From: Pseudomonadota bacterium
GTDB lineage: Bacteria; Pseudomonadota; Alphaproteobacteria; Acetobacterales; Acetobacteraceae
Reading direction: 5' to 3'
NCBI GenBank assembly: GCA_021805565.1
Contig: JAJZFA010000017.1
Span: 38,741-102,740, forward strand
Length of the DNA stretch: 64,000 nucleotides
Shown here one piece after another: positions 1 to 8,230 of the stretch; position 1 is the first letter of the stretch; each line of letters opens with the position of its first letter. The notes beneath the pieces were generated by a model that was not told where the DNA came from, did not search any database, and saw nothing but the letters and a program-made list of their open reading frames with translations. The position numbers were made by a program, and so were the translations under genes.

Positions 1-51
1 TGGGTCGCCGGGTGGTTCGCTAGGTTTTATCTTCAGGAGAGGATTTTTAAG

Positions 52-465
52 ATGGGACTACTGGATTCAGTTTTTAGCGGTCTGACGAGCGGTGGTGGGT
101 CATCGCCCATTCAAGGTGCCTTGATGAACCTGCTCGGCGGTGGAGGCCAGCAAGCCGGCACCGCTCTGCAAAATCCAGAGTCGGGAGTCGGGAAGTCTGG
201 TGGCCTCGGAGGACTGCTGTCGAGCTTCGAGAGCGCAGGCCTCGGCCATATCGCGCAATCCTGGGTAGGCAATGGCCCGAATCAGGCGGTCTCACCGGGG
301 CAACTGCAAAGCGTACTTGGCGACTCTCAGGTGCAAAACATGGCCAGTCAGTCGAACATGGCACCAAACGATTTTTTGTCGGAGCTTAGCCAGCATTTGC
401 CGAACATCGTCCATGGCATGACACCTAACGGACAGGTGCCGGCCGATGGCAGCGTGTCGGTGTAG
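52..465 (+). CDS. YidB/DUF937 family small protein
   Basis: A 137-aa protein with a glycine/serine-rich N-terminal half (residues 10-60) and a helical C-terminal part containing a segment like GQLQSVLGDSQVQNMA, typical of the YidB/DUF937 family. No signal peptide or membrane helix is visible. The start is well supported: a strong ribosome binding site, AGGAGAGG, lies 9 bases upstream of the ATG. The biochemical role of the family is not established. The gene stands alone, with an insertion-sequence remnant on its 3' side. Confidence 0.8.
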   Translation: MGLLDSVFSGLTSGGGSSPIQGALMNLLGGGGQQAGTALQNPESGVGKSGGLGGLLSSFESAGLGHIAQSWVGNGPNQAVSPGQLQSVLGDSQVQNMASQSNMAPNDFLSELSQHLPNIVHGMTPNGQVPADGSVSV

Positions 466-518
466 GCAAACGGTCAGGGTCCGATCTCCGATAACTCCAT
501 CACCCGTCTGGTCACCTT

Positions 519-965
519 GGCGCGAACTGTAGTTCCACTCGCCGTGGAAGTCGTCTGTCTGGATGTTGAGGGCGGCCATTTCGGCGTGGGAGACGTTGCT
601 TCCTTTGTCGTAGGTTTGGCGTCGATTTGGCAGGCCACGGTGAGGTCGGTAGTGGTGCGGGTGTTGGCGATCAGTTGAACGATGACCCGACGGCTGACCA
701 GTGGCTTGCCGCGCCGGTTCTGGATGGTAAGGGGGAACAAGCAGTGCTCGATGCGGTTCCACTTGCTGATGCCCGGCGGCCGGTGGCAGACGGTGATGGC
801 GATGCCAAGCGCATCTGCCAGGAGTTGCGGTTCACACTTCTACAGGCGCACGCGCACGCCACTGCCGCCGCCGCGGTCGGCGGCGATCGGCAACCGGGTC
901 GCGGCGTGATAGCGGGCGGCGCGACGTTCGCGCCACCAGCGCCGAATGGACATTCCGATGGGCGA
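519..965 (-). pseudogene. ISAzo13-family transposase, C-terminal remnant
   Basis: Read on the minus strand, this stretch gives segments typical of the C-terminal half of ISAzo13-type transposases: SIRRWWRERRAARY, ATRLPIAADRGGGSGVRVRL, LGIAITVCHRPPG, SKWNRIEHCLF, IQNRRGKPLVSRRVIVQL and finally HAEMAALNIQTDDFHGEWNY. The copy is dead. A TAG stop at 840-842 replaces an expected Trp codon between the GVRVRL and KCEPQLL segments, and a one-base shift near 618 separates the CQIDA and TYDKG parts. The N-terminal half is missing. No clear terminal repeats were identified. Confidence 0.8.
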
Positions 966-1308
966 ACCGTGCCCGTCGTCTCGCCCAGGACTGCGAGACC
1001 TTGATAGGTTTCTCGCGAGCCTGATTGATGTTGGCCATAAGCTGTCTAGTCATCCGAGGGATTGGAAGGACTGACGAAAAGACAGCGTGATTTCGAGTCA
1101 GGGTCAAAGGGCGGTTGGCCGTCAGCTAACCGGACATCCCCGACCAACGCTGAAACTAGTGCTGGGTTTCTGTAAATGATTGCGATGGCCCTCATCGCTC
1201 ACCAGAGTCGTTGCGAGCGATCAAAAAAACATGCGCAAAACGCCTGATTGGTGCGTTCAACCTGTTACGGCCCGTTGATCTCAGCCGAAAGGCGTGTTTC
1301 GGTGCGCT
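966..1308. other. Intergenic stretch, probably degraded IS sequence plus promoter region
   Basis: No gene could be supported here. The part next to the transposase remnant (about 966-1080) may be further decayed IS sequence, since the open frame of the remnant runs into it without recognisable family motifs. The part near 1200-1260 is relatively AT-rich, with a run of seven A bases, and could hold the promoter of the downstream ModE-like gene. No convincing -35/-10 pair was identified. Confidence 0.35.
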
Positions 1309-1701
1309 ATGGCAGCGTCAAAGATAAAGCATTCCGGGCCGGTCAAGACGGCGAACCGCTTGAGCATTCGCGTCGATCTTGTGTCGGGCGCCCGCATCGG
1401 CCCAGGAAAAGTCGCGGTTTTGGAAGAAATCGCCCGATCCGGATCGATCTCCGCGGCTGGCCGAGCACTGCGCATTTCATACCGCCGAACCTGGGAACTG
1501 GTCGAGGATATGAACGCCAAGCTAGGTGCGCCGGTCGTGCAAACCGCTGCCGGCGGCAGTGGCGGGGGCGGCGCAAGCCTAACGGAACTCGGGCAAGCCA
1601 TTGTGACGCGGTATCGCGCGATTGAGAATGACTGCGCCACCGCCGCCCGTAAGCACATCGCCGCGCTACAGCGTCTTTCCGATCGGGAACACCCATCATA
1701 A
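1309..1701 (+). CDS. ModE-like N-terminal winged-helix regulator
   Basis: About 130 aa, matching the stand-alone DNA-binding domain of ModE/LysR-type molybdate regulators. The segment GKVAVLEEIARSGSISAAGR followed by ALRISYRRTWELVEDMN is the winged helix-turn-helix (about residues 35-75). A glycine-rich wing (GGSGGGGASLTELG) and a C-terminal helix follow. There is no molybdate-binding MOP domain, so ligand sensing is not evident. A GTG five codons upstream (1294) would also be in frame; neither start has a good Shine-Dalgarno. No molybdate transport genes lie nearby, so the target is unknown. Confidence 0.8.
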   Translation: MAASKIKHSGPVKTANRLSIRVDLVSGARIGPGKVAVLEEIARSGSISAAGRALRISYRRTWELVEDMNAKLGAPVVQTAAGGSGGGGASLTELGQAIVTRYRAIENDCATAARKHIAALQRLSDREHPS

Positions 1702-2040
1702 CGACCCGACGGCCAGCGTGAATACCGCGACCGGAGATTAACCGGACTGCAAGTTAACGTGTTCAGGCGCACGCTTTGGGCGGCGATCGCGATGGAAACC
1801 TTGTCTGGCCGGGAAACGGCCACGCAACCGGATGAGGTCGAGGCTGCCGAACGCAGCCTATCGCCCCGACAGCGTCCTGTTCCGATTCACTCGTTTCCGG
1901 GTCTGGACGACGCCACAATGGACATTGGCGATGTCTATGGCCGAACCAAGGCGAAGGCGGCCTTCCGCCAGTTTCGCTATGTTGATTTGGGATGATCGCG
2001 GGCCATATGCCGGAGACCAAGAAGTGGAGGTATCCGTTCT
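1702..2040. other. Intergenic region without a supported gene
   Basis: Open frames of up to about 100 codons exist on both strands, but none shows a recognisable domain or a good ribosome binding site. The sequence may be decayed coding DNA. Its right end holds the GGAGG (2026-2030) that serves the small interrupted gene starting at 2041. Confidence 0.4.
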
Positions 2041-2091
2041 GTGCGTAAGATGTTTCTCGCGGCAATCGCGGTAGGCGCATTCGTTGCCTTA

Positions 2092-2238
2092 TACCAACCC
2101 GCTTAAAGGCGGACCCATGAAGAATGGGTCCGCGCGGCTCGGTATCGGTCTTTTTTTGGCGCGCCGCCGCCCTCCAACCCGGCGCGCGATACCAACCGGC
2201 GGAAAGGATGGAAAGGTCATCCTTTCCGCCGGTTGGTA
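2092..2238. mobile_element. 147-bp MITE-like insertion with TTA target duplication
   Basis: The element starts TACCAACC and ends GGTTGGTA, an 8-bp terminal inverted repeat. It is flanked by TTA on both sides (2089-2091 and 2239-2241), as expected for a 3-bp target duplication. It carries no ORF of its own but two strong stem-loops. Removing it plus one TTA restores the reading frame of the host gene, which is good evidence for a real insertion. A non-autonomous element mobilised in trans is the simplest reading. The family is not recognised. Confidence 0.75.
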
Positions 2239-2239
2239 T
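2109..2239. repeat. Two perfect inverted repeats inside the MITE-like element
   Basis: The first hairpin (2109-2133) has 10-bp arms, GCGGACCCAT and ATGGGTCCGC, around a 5-base loop. The second (2189-2210 paired with 2218-2239) has perfect 22-bp arms around the 7-base loop GAAAGGT, and its outer end coincides with the right end of the element. A T-run at 2150-2157 lies between the two hairpins, so the first could act as a weak terminator. Such structures are typical of MITEs and REP-type units. Confidence 0.85.
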
Positions 2240-2363
2240 TAAACGGAAACCAGGCGTCGGCGGCGCCGTCCGCCGCTCACGTCCGGGTTGTGACGTCGCC
2301 GGCCGGGATTATGGCCGTCGATTATATGCACAACCACCACCGCTGGCATCATCGCCGCCGGTA

Positions 2364-3203
2364 TCACGGCCGTTGGCAATACTGGGACTGATTGAGACGT
2401 TCTAAAACGTCCTGCGCGGCCAGACCTTCTGAGCGCATCGTGCGCAGCGTCCTGGCTTTGTCGCGCTTCGCCAGCCGCCGCCCCGCATCGTCGGTCAACA
2501 GCCGATGATGTGCATAGACCGGCGTCGGCCATCCCATCAGCGCCTGGAGCAAGCGGTGTAGATCGGTGGCGGCTTTCAGATCGGCGCCCCGTGTGACCAG
2601 TGTAACGCCCTGTATGGCGTCGTCGTGAGTGACGCACAGGTGATAGCTGGCCGGCGCGTCCTTCCGGGCAAGGACGACATCGCCAAAGCGTTCGGGGTGA
2701 CATGTAACAGGGCCCTCGCCTGCTTCATGGAACAACAAGCCCGGACGCCTGGCGCTGGCCATATCGAGACGAACGGCGAACCGTTCCCCCGCCCCGATCC
2801 GATCCTGCCGTTCCGCGGCCGACAGCATACGGCAGGTACCGGGATAAAGCGGTGCACTATCCGGTCCATGAGACGCTTCCGATGCCGCCGCGATGTCGGT
2901 TCGGGTGCAAAAGCACGGGTAGGTCAGCCCACGATCCGCCAGGCTGTCCAGCACACGCCGGTAATCCGCCATCTGCCGGGATTGAACCCGCACCGGCCCA
3001 TCCCAGTCCAGGCCCAGCCACGCCAGGTCTTCCTGGATCGCATCCGCGTATTCCTTCCGGCAACGGCCGGGATCGATATCTTCCAGCCGCAGCAAAAACC
3101 GGCCATTGGCTGCTCGTGCCCGGTTCCACGCATTGAACGCGGCAAAGGCGTGGCCCAAATGCAAATAGCCGGTCGGGCTGGGGGCGAAGCGTGTGACGAT
3201 CAT
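2364..3203 (-). CDS. gluQ: Glutamyl-Q tRNA(Asp) synthetase
   Basis: The 279-aa enzyme is a shortened glutamyl-tRNA synthetase paralogue lacking the anticodon-binding domain. GluQ activates glutamate and transfers it onto the queuosine base of tRNA(Asp). The class I signatures are visible: RFAPSPTGYLHLGHA at the N-terminus (HIGH-like HLGH) and LAKRDKA near residue 250 (KMSKS-like). Zinc-site cysteines appear in YPCFCTRTD and YPGTC. The start at MIVTRFAPSP was chosen because family members begin there; the frame is open further upstream. The gene diverges from the esterase at 3245. Confidence 0.93.
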   Translation of the reverse strand: MIVTRFAPSPTGYLHLGHAFAAFNAWNRARAANGRFLLRLEDIDPGRCRKEYADAIQEDLAWLGLDWDGPVRVQSRQMADYRRVLDSLADRGLTYPCFCTRTDIAAASEASHGPDSAPLYPGTCRMLSAAERQDRIGAGERFAVRLDMASARRPGLLFHEAGEGPVTCHPERFGDVVLARKDAPASYHLCVTHDDAIQGVTLVTRGADLKAATDLHRLLQALMGWPTPVYAHHRLLTDDAGRRLAKRDKARTLRTMRSEGLAAQDVLERLNQSQYCQRP

Positions 3204-3244
3204 CCGCGACAAAATACAGCTTCGGCGCGCGAACGGGAGATACC

Positions 3245-3889
3245 ATGACGCAAACACTCGACGCTATTCGCTGGGGACCCGCGTCCAAGGCCAAGCCCCG
3301 GCAACTGGTGATCTTGTGCCACGGCCTGGGCGCCGACGCGTTCGATCTGATCGATCTGGCGCCCGCATGGCAGCATGCCTGCCCGGATGCGGTGTTTGCC
3401 GCGGTCCATGCACCGTTTCCGCACGATTCGGGCCAGGGACGGCAGTGGTGGAGCGTCGGCGACCGGGCACTGCCGGCCATTGAATCGGGCGTTCGTTCGG
3501 CCGCCACCTACCTGCACGGCTTCATTGATGCGGAACTGTCGCGCTGTGGACTGAACGCCTACGCGCTGATGGGGTTCAGCCAGGGGGCAATGACGGCGCT
3601 GTTCGCCGGACCGCGGCACACCATCGCTCCGCGGAGCATCCTGGCGTTTTCCGGAGCGCTGATCGCGCCGGACACGCTTGAGGCGGAACGGACGAACCGC
3701 GCCCCGGTGCTGCTGGTGCATGGCGAGGCAGATACCGTTGTACCGGTATCCCGGTCGCATGACGCCCAGGCGGTGCTGGCCGCTTCCGGTGTTCCGGTGG
3801 AGGCGCATTATATCCCGCGACTTGGCCATGGCATCGACGATACCGGAATTTCGCTGGGGGCGCTGGCGCTGCAAAAAGGATTTGCCTGA
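3245..3889 (+). CDS. Phospholipase/carboxylesterase family alpha/beta hydrolase
   Basis: The 214-aa protein has the compact alpha/beta-hydrolase fold of the carboxylesterase/acyl-protein-thioesterase group. The catalytic triad is readable as Ser112 in GFSQG, Asp163 in HGEADTVVP and His195 in LGHGID. The oxyanion region CHGLGAD lies near residue 25. No signal peptide is present, so it is probably cytoplasmic. The substrate cannot be told from sequence; short-chain esters or thioesters are typical. It is divergent from gluQ and precedes the glycolate oxidase operon by about 90 bases. Confidence 0.85.
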   Translation: MTQTLDAIRWGPASKAKPRQLVILCHGLGADAFDLIDLAPAWQHACPDAVFAAVHAPFPHDSGQGRQWWSVGDRALPAIESGVRSAATYLHGFIDAELSRCGLNAYALMGFSQGAMTALFAGPRHTIAPRSILAFSGALIAPDTLEAERTNRAPVLLVHGEADTVVPVSRSHDAQAVLAASGVPVEAHYIPRLGHGIDDTGISLGALALQKGFA

Positions 3890-3982
3890 CGCTGCGATGA
3901 CGCTGGCGGGCACCCCTGGTGCGCACCCCAAACATCGCTATGATACCCAACGTTTGCAGCAAATTGAATAAGGTATCCTGTC

Positions 3983-5434
3983 ATGATTCGCCAGCCCGGC
4001 TCAAAACCCGAGGTCATGGGTCGTCGCATCCATATCCTTGCCGGACTGAGGGCCTTGCTGCCAGAAACCGGCCTGATCACCGAACCGAATTTGTTGAAAC
4101 CTTACGAAACCGACGGGCTCTCCGCATACCGTCAGGTTCCGCTAGCCGTTGCCCTGCCCGAAACCACCGAACAAGTGGCCGCGGTGTTGAAATACTGTCA
4201 CCAGAACGGTGTCCGCGTTGTCCCCCGCGGCGCCGGTACCTCCTTATCGGGCGGGGCGCTGCCGATGGAAGATTCGGTCGTGGTCGGCATGATGCGGATG
4301 AACCAGATACTCGATATCGACTATCCCGACCGCTGCGCCGTGGTGCAGGCCGGAGTCACCAATATCGGCATCACCAACGCCGTATCTGAAAACGGCTTTT
4401 TCTACGCCCCCGACCCATCCAGCCAGCTTGCCTGCATGATCGGTGGCAACGTCAACATGAACTCCGGCGGTGCGCACTGCCTGAAATACGGCGTCACCGC
4501 CAACAATCTGCTTGGCCTGAAGATCGTCACCATCGATGGCGACATCATCGACATTGGCGGCGCTCATCTCGACGCCGCGGGCTATGACTGGCTGGGTTTA
4601 CTCACCGGCAGCGAAGGCATGCTGGCCATCGTTACCGAAGTCACCGTCCGCATTCTGCGCGGCCCGGAAGGCGCCCGAGCGATGCTTGCCGCGTTCGGTT
4701 CGAACGAAATCGCCGGCGCCGCTGTCGATGCCATTATTTCGTCCGGCATTATCCCGGTGGCGCTGGAATTCATGGACCGGCCGGCGATCCATGCATGCGA
4801 AGCCTTCGCCCATGCAGGCTACCCGCTCGATGCCGAGGCGATGCTGATTATCGAGGTCGAAGGCAGCGCCGAGGAACAGGATCGCTTGTTGGGCCAGTTG
4901 TCCGCGATCTGCCAGCGGTTCGATCCGCTCAGTCTGAAAGTGTCCCAATCGCCTGAGGAATCGCTGGCGATCTGGAAGGGCCGCAAGGGCGCGTTCGGCG
5001 CCGTCGGCCGGATCAGCCCGGATTATCTGTGCATGGACGGCACCATTCCGACCAGCCAACTGCCGCATGTCCTGCGCCGTATTCAGGAAATGTCCGACAG
5101 TTATGGGCTGAAAGTCGCCAATATCTTCCATGCCGGGGACGGCAACCTGCACCCGCTCATCATGTTCGACGCCAACGACCCGTCCAGTTTTCACAAGGCG
5201 GAGGAATTCGGCGCCGATATTTTGAAACTCTGCGTGGAGGTCGGCGGTTGCCTGACCGGCGAACATGGCGTGGGGGTGGAAAAGCGCGATCTGATGCAAG
5301 TGCAGTTTCATGCCCATGAATTGCAGCAGCAGCGCGAGATAAAATCCGCCTTCGATCCGGACTGGCTGCTGAATCCCAGCAAGGTGTTCCCGCTGCTTGA
5401 ACCAGAAGCCGCTGGACTGCCGCAAGCCGCATGA
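3983..5434 (+). CDS. glcD: Glycolate oxidase subunit GlcD (FAD-linked)
   Basis: The 483-aa flavoprotein matches the catalytic subunit of the membrane-associated glycolate oxidase/dehydrogenase GlcDEF, which oxidises glycolate to glyoxylate. The N-terminal FAD-binding (PCMH) domain shows VVPRGAGTSLSGGALP (about residues 75-90) and GGNVNMNSGGAHCLKYG. The C-terminal cap domain ends with the family motif NIFHAGDGNLHPLI and GEHGVGVEKRD. It overlaps glcE by the four bases ATGA, so the two are translationally coupled. Length and domain order are normal for GlcD. Confidence 0.93.
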   Translation: MIRQPGSKPEVMGRRIHILAGLRALLPETGLITEPNLLKPYETDGLSAYRQVPLAVALPETTEQVAAVLKYCHQNGVRVVPRGAGTSLSGGALPMEDSVVVGMMRMNQILDIDYPDRCAVVQAGVTNIGITNAVSENGFFYAPDPSSQLACMIGGNVNMNSGGAHCLKYGVTANNLLGLKIVTIDGDIIDIGGAHLDAAGYDWLGLLTGSEGMLAIVTEVTVRILRGPEGARAMLAAFGSNEIAGAAVDAIISSGIIPVALEFMDRPAIHACEAFAHAGYPLDAEAMLIIEVEGSAEEQDRLLGQLSAICQRFDPLSLKVSQSPEESLAIWKGRKGAFGAVGRISPDYLCMDGTIPTSQLPHVLRRIQEMSDSYGLKVANIFHAGDGNLHPLIMFDANDPSSFHKAEEFGADILKLCVEVGGCLTGEHGVGVEKRDLMQVQFHAHELQQQREIKSAFDPDWLLNPSKVFPLLEPEAAGLPQAA

Positions 5435-6621
5435 TCTCCGAAGACTCGATCCTCGCGACGGTGGCGGATGCTGTCCGGGCCCGCGAACCGCTGCTGATCC
5501 AGGGCAACGGCACCAAATCCGGCATGCTCCGTCCGGTTCAGGCCGCCCGCACCCTGTCCACAGCCGGGCTGTCAGGGATTAACCTGTACGCGCCGAAGGA
5601 ACTGATTATCTCGGCCTGGGCGGGTACCCCGCTGCCAGAGATCGAGGCAGCGCTGGCCGCGTCCGGCCAGCACCTGATCGCCGAACCGCCCGATTTGTCC
5701 TCGCTGCTGGGGAAAACCGGAAAGCCCCAGACGCTGGGCGGTATTACCGCCAGCAATCTGTCCGGCCCGCGCCGGGTCGCGTGGGGCGCCATGCGCGATC
5801 ACGTCATGGGCGTGCGCGCGGTCACCGGACGTGCTGAAATCATCCGGTCCGGCGGGCGTGTGCTGAAAAATGTCACCGGCCTGGACTTGTGCAAACTGCT
5901 GACCGGCAGTTACGGCACCCTTGGGGTGATCACCGAGGTTACGCTGAAAGTGCTACCCGCACCGGACGCAACGGGCACGCTGGTGCTTCCCGGCCTGGAT
6001 GCCGCCGCTGGTACCGCCGCGCTGTCGGCCGCGCTGGGGTCGCCATTCGGCGTGTCGGGCGCCGCCTGGCTGCCGCAGGATGCGGCGGCGCGCGTGCCAG
6101 GGCTGGCCGGTATCGGCGGCCCGCTGACGCTGATCCGGATCGAGGATTTCGCGCCATCGGTCCTGTATCGTATCGGCCGGTTGAAAGACCAGTACGCCCT
6201 ACCCGGCGCCATTACTCTCGATACCGCCCAATCCCGCTCGGTCTGGGCGGACGTGCGCGACGCGAAACCGTTGGCGGCTGGCGCGGACGACGCGGTTTGG
6301 CGGGTTTCGGTGCGGCCGTCGGCGGGGCCGGGTGTGCTCAATGCGCTGCGGGCATCCGGGACCGTCGGTTTTCTCGACTGGGGCGGCGGCCTGGTATGGC
6401 TGGCGGGTCCGGCCGACACCGCGACCCATGCGGCGGTGGAAGCGGCGGCGCGCGCCGCGGGCGGAGTCTGGACTTTGCTGCGCGCACCAGACACGCTACG
6501 CGGCGCTGTCAGCGTGGTGCCGGACGAAGCCGCACCGATGGCGCGGATTACCCGGGCGGTGAAGGCCGCGATGGATCCGGGCGGAATCTTGAATCCCGGA
6601 CGGCTTTACGCGGGGCTTTGA
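5431..6621 (+). CDS. glcE: Glycolate oxidase subunit GlcE
   Basis: The 396-aa second FAD-binding subunit of glycolate oxidase. The N-terminus carries the short FAD-binding signature LLIQGNGTKSG and later GGITASNLSGPRR, followed by GRVLKNVTGLDLCKLLTGSYG, which is characteristic of GlcE. The C-terminus ends in AAMDPGGILNPGRLY, the usual ending of this family. Its ATG overlaps the glcD stop codon, and its own stop is followed two bases later by the start of a small membrane protein gene. GlcE works with GlcD and GlcF. Confidence 0.92.
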   Translation: MISEDSILATVADAVRAREPLLIQGNGTKSGMLRPVQAARTLSTAGLSGINLYAPKELIISAWAGTPLPEIEAALAASGQHLIAEPPDLSSLLGKTGKPQTLGGITASNLSGPRRVAWGAMRDHVMGVRAVTGRAEIIRSGGRVLKNVTGLDLCKLLTGSYGTLGVITEVTLKVLPAPDATGTLVLPGLDAAAGTAALSAALGSPFGVSGAAWLPQDAAARVPGLAGIGGPLTLIRIEDFAPSVLYRIGRLKDQYALPGAITLDTAQSRSVWADVRDAKPLAAGADDAVWRVSVRPSAGPGVLNALRASGTVGFLDWGGGLVWLAGPADTATHAAVEAAARAAGGVWTLLRAPDTLRGAVSVVPDEAAPMARITRAVKAAMDPGGILNPGRLYAGL

Positions 6622-6623
6622 CG

Positions 6624-6896
6624 ATGATCTTCATTCCGCTGTGGATCACCAACATCCTGCTGCTGGTTACCTGCTGGCTCGCGGGATTTCAGCTTGTGAA
6701 GATGCAGCGGCCGAACCCGGTGACGAACATTCAGTTCGTCATGATCGTGTTTTGCATGCTGCTGGTCCTGGTGATCGTCATGAACCCAATCGCCGATCCA
6801 TGGCTGTCGCTGGGCGCATTCGCAGTCGCGGCCGTTTGCCTCGGGACGATGATTCGTCAGCACCGTATGCTGCCGCCGAGCAAACCATTCGAATAG
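6624..6896 (+). CDS. Small membrane protein between glcE and glcF
   Basis: The 90-aa protein starts two bases after the glcE stop and ends seven bases before glcF, so it must be translated from the same message. The N-terminus is a strong hydrophobic helix (residues 4-22). A second helix covers about 37-53 and a third about 61-76, with a basic tail (RQHRMLPPSKPFE). No domain is recognised. Since GlcDEF is bound to the membrane but lacks an obvious anchor, a role as anchor or assembly helper is plausible. That is inference from position only. Confidence 0.75.
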   Translation: MIFIPLWITNILLLVTCWLAGFQLVKMQRPNPVTNIQFVMIVFCMLLVLVIVMNPIADPWLSLGAFAVAAVCLGTMIRQHRMLPPSKPFE

Positions 6897-6903
6897 GCGA
6901 CCC

Positions 6904-8202
6904 ATGCAAACCAACTTCACCGCGGAACAACTACGCGACCCGGATACGGCATCGTCCAACGCCGTGCTGCGAACCTGCGTGCATTGCGGATTTTGCACCG
7001 CGACCTGCCCGACCTTTCTGCTGCTGGGCGATGAACTCGATAGTCCGCGTGGCCGTATTTACCTTATCAAGGACATGCTGGAAACCGGCCGGCCCGCCAC
7101 CGAGGAGGTCGTGCGCCACGTCGATCGCTGCCTGTCGTGCCTGTCCTGCATGACCACGTGCCCGTCCGGTGTGAACTACATGCATTTGGTCGATCATGCC
7201 CGGACCTATATCGAACAGACCTATCGGCGCCCGTTGCCCGAACGCTGGCTGCGCGCGCTGTTGGGGGTATTGTTGCCGCGCCCGGCTCTGTTCCGACTCG
7301 CATTGACCGGTGCGCGGTTCGCCCGCCCGCTGGGGCGGCTGGTTCCCGGCCAGTCGATGCTGGCGCAGCGCATCCGAGCGATGCTGGCGCTGGCGCCGGC
7401 CACCGTGCCGCCGCCGAGTCCCGTCGAACGCCCGCGCGTGTATCCGGCCGAGGGGACAAGAAAGGCCCGCGTCGCGCTGATGACCGGCTGCGCCCAGCAA
7501 GTGCTGATGCCGCGCATCAATGATGCCACGATCCGGCTGCTGACCCGGTTGGGTGTCGAAGTGGTCGTCGCGAAGGGCGCCGGGTGCTGCGGCGCGCTGA
7601 ACCACCACATCGGCCAGCACGAACGGGCGATGGCGCTGGCTCGGGCCAACATCGACGCGTGGTCGGCCGAACCGGACCTGGACGCGATTGTCATCAATGC
7701 GTCCGGCTGCGGTACCACGGTCAAGGATTACGGGTTTATGTTCCGGTCGGAACCGGAATCCTGGCGGGTAAAGGCCGAGGCAATCGCCGGACTGACGCTG
7801 GATATTACGCAGTTTCTGTCGCGGTTCGGCTATACGCCGTCGCGCGAGGCGCCCGGCCTGACGGTCGCCTATCATTCCGCATGCAGCCTGCAACACGGCC
7901 AGCAGGTGACGGCCGAACCGAAAACCTTGCTGAAACAGGCGGGATTCGGGGTCGTGGAACCGAGGGAACCACATATTTGCTGCGGATCGGCAGGCACCTA
8001 CAACCTGTTGCAACCCGAAATCGCCGGGCGGCTGCGCGACCGGAAACTGGGGAATCTCAAAGCGACCAAACCGGACCTGATCGCCGCCGGGAACATCGGG
8101 TGCATTACCCAGTTGTCCGGGGACGATGTGCCGGTGGTGCATACCGTTGAATTGCTGGACTGGATGGCCGGCGGCCCCCGGCCACCGGGCGTCCCGGATT
8201 GA
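6904..8202 (+). CDS. glcF: Glycolate oxidase iron-sulfur subunit GlcF
   Basis: The 432-aa electron-transfer subunit of glycolate oxidase. Two ferredoxin-type 4Fe-4S motifs stand near the N-terminus: CVHCGFCTATCP (about residues 24-35) and CLSCLSCMTTCP (about 78-89). The C-terminal half has the two CCG domains of this family, seen as GAGCCGALNHH and PHICCGSAGTYN. The protein passes electrons from the flavin subunits to the quinone pool. It is the last recognised glc gene of the operon; a TPR protein follows 28 bases later. Confidence 0.93.
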   Translation: MQTNFTAEQLRDPDTASSNAVLRTCVHCGFCTATCPTFLLLGDELDSPRGRIYLIKDMLETGRPATEEVVRHVDRCLSCLSCMTTCPSGVNYMHLVDHARTYIEQTYRRPLPERWLRALLGVLLPRPALFRLALTGARFARPLGRLVPGQSMLAQRIRAMLALAPATVPPPSPVERPRVYPAEGTRKARVALMTGCAQQVLMPRINDATIRLLTRLGVEVVVAKGAGCCGALNHHIGQHERAMALARANIDAWSAEPDLDAIVINASGCGTTVKDYGFMFRSEPESWRVKAEAIAGLTLDITQFLSRFGYTPSREAPGLTVAYHSACSLQHGQQVTAEPKTLLKQAGFGVVEPREPHICCGSAGTYNLLQPEIAGRLRDRKLGNLKATKPDLIAAGNIGCITQLSGDDVPVVHTVELLDWMAGGPRPPGVPD

Positions 8203-8230
8203 CCGCGCCGTGCCGCGATCCTGGCCATTT

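Larger units (their letters stand above)
2041..2391 (+). pseudogene. Small His-rich secreted protein gene, interrupted by a MITE-like element
   Basis: A GTG at 2041, with GGAGG 10 bases upstream, opens a signal-peptide-like sequence (MRKMFLAAIAVGAFVAL). The frame then meets a TAA at 2103-2105 inside an inserted element. If 2092-2238 and one copy of the flanking TTA are removed, the frame continues seamlessly: ALNGNQASAAPSAAH, then a His/Arg/Trp-rich tail (HNHHRWHHRRRYHGRW) ending with TGA at 2389-2391. The rejoined protein is about 66 aa, with probable signal cleavage after the ASA near residue 25. Such short His-rich exported proteins are common in acidic-environment alphaproteobacteria; their function is unknown. 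As it stands, only a 20-aa peptide would be made. The 3' end overlaps the convergent gluQ by 28 bases. Confidence 0.7.

Noticed and set aside
5889..6896. A 335-codon frame reading through glcE into the small membrane protein
   Set aside because: The first 245 codons are an Arg/Gly-rich shadow of glcE; only the last 90 codons after ATG 6624 look like real protein.
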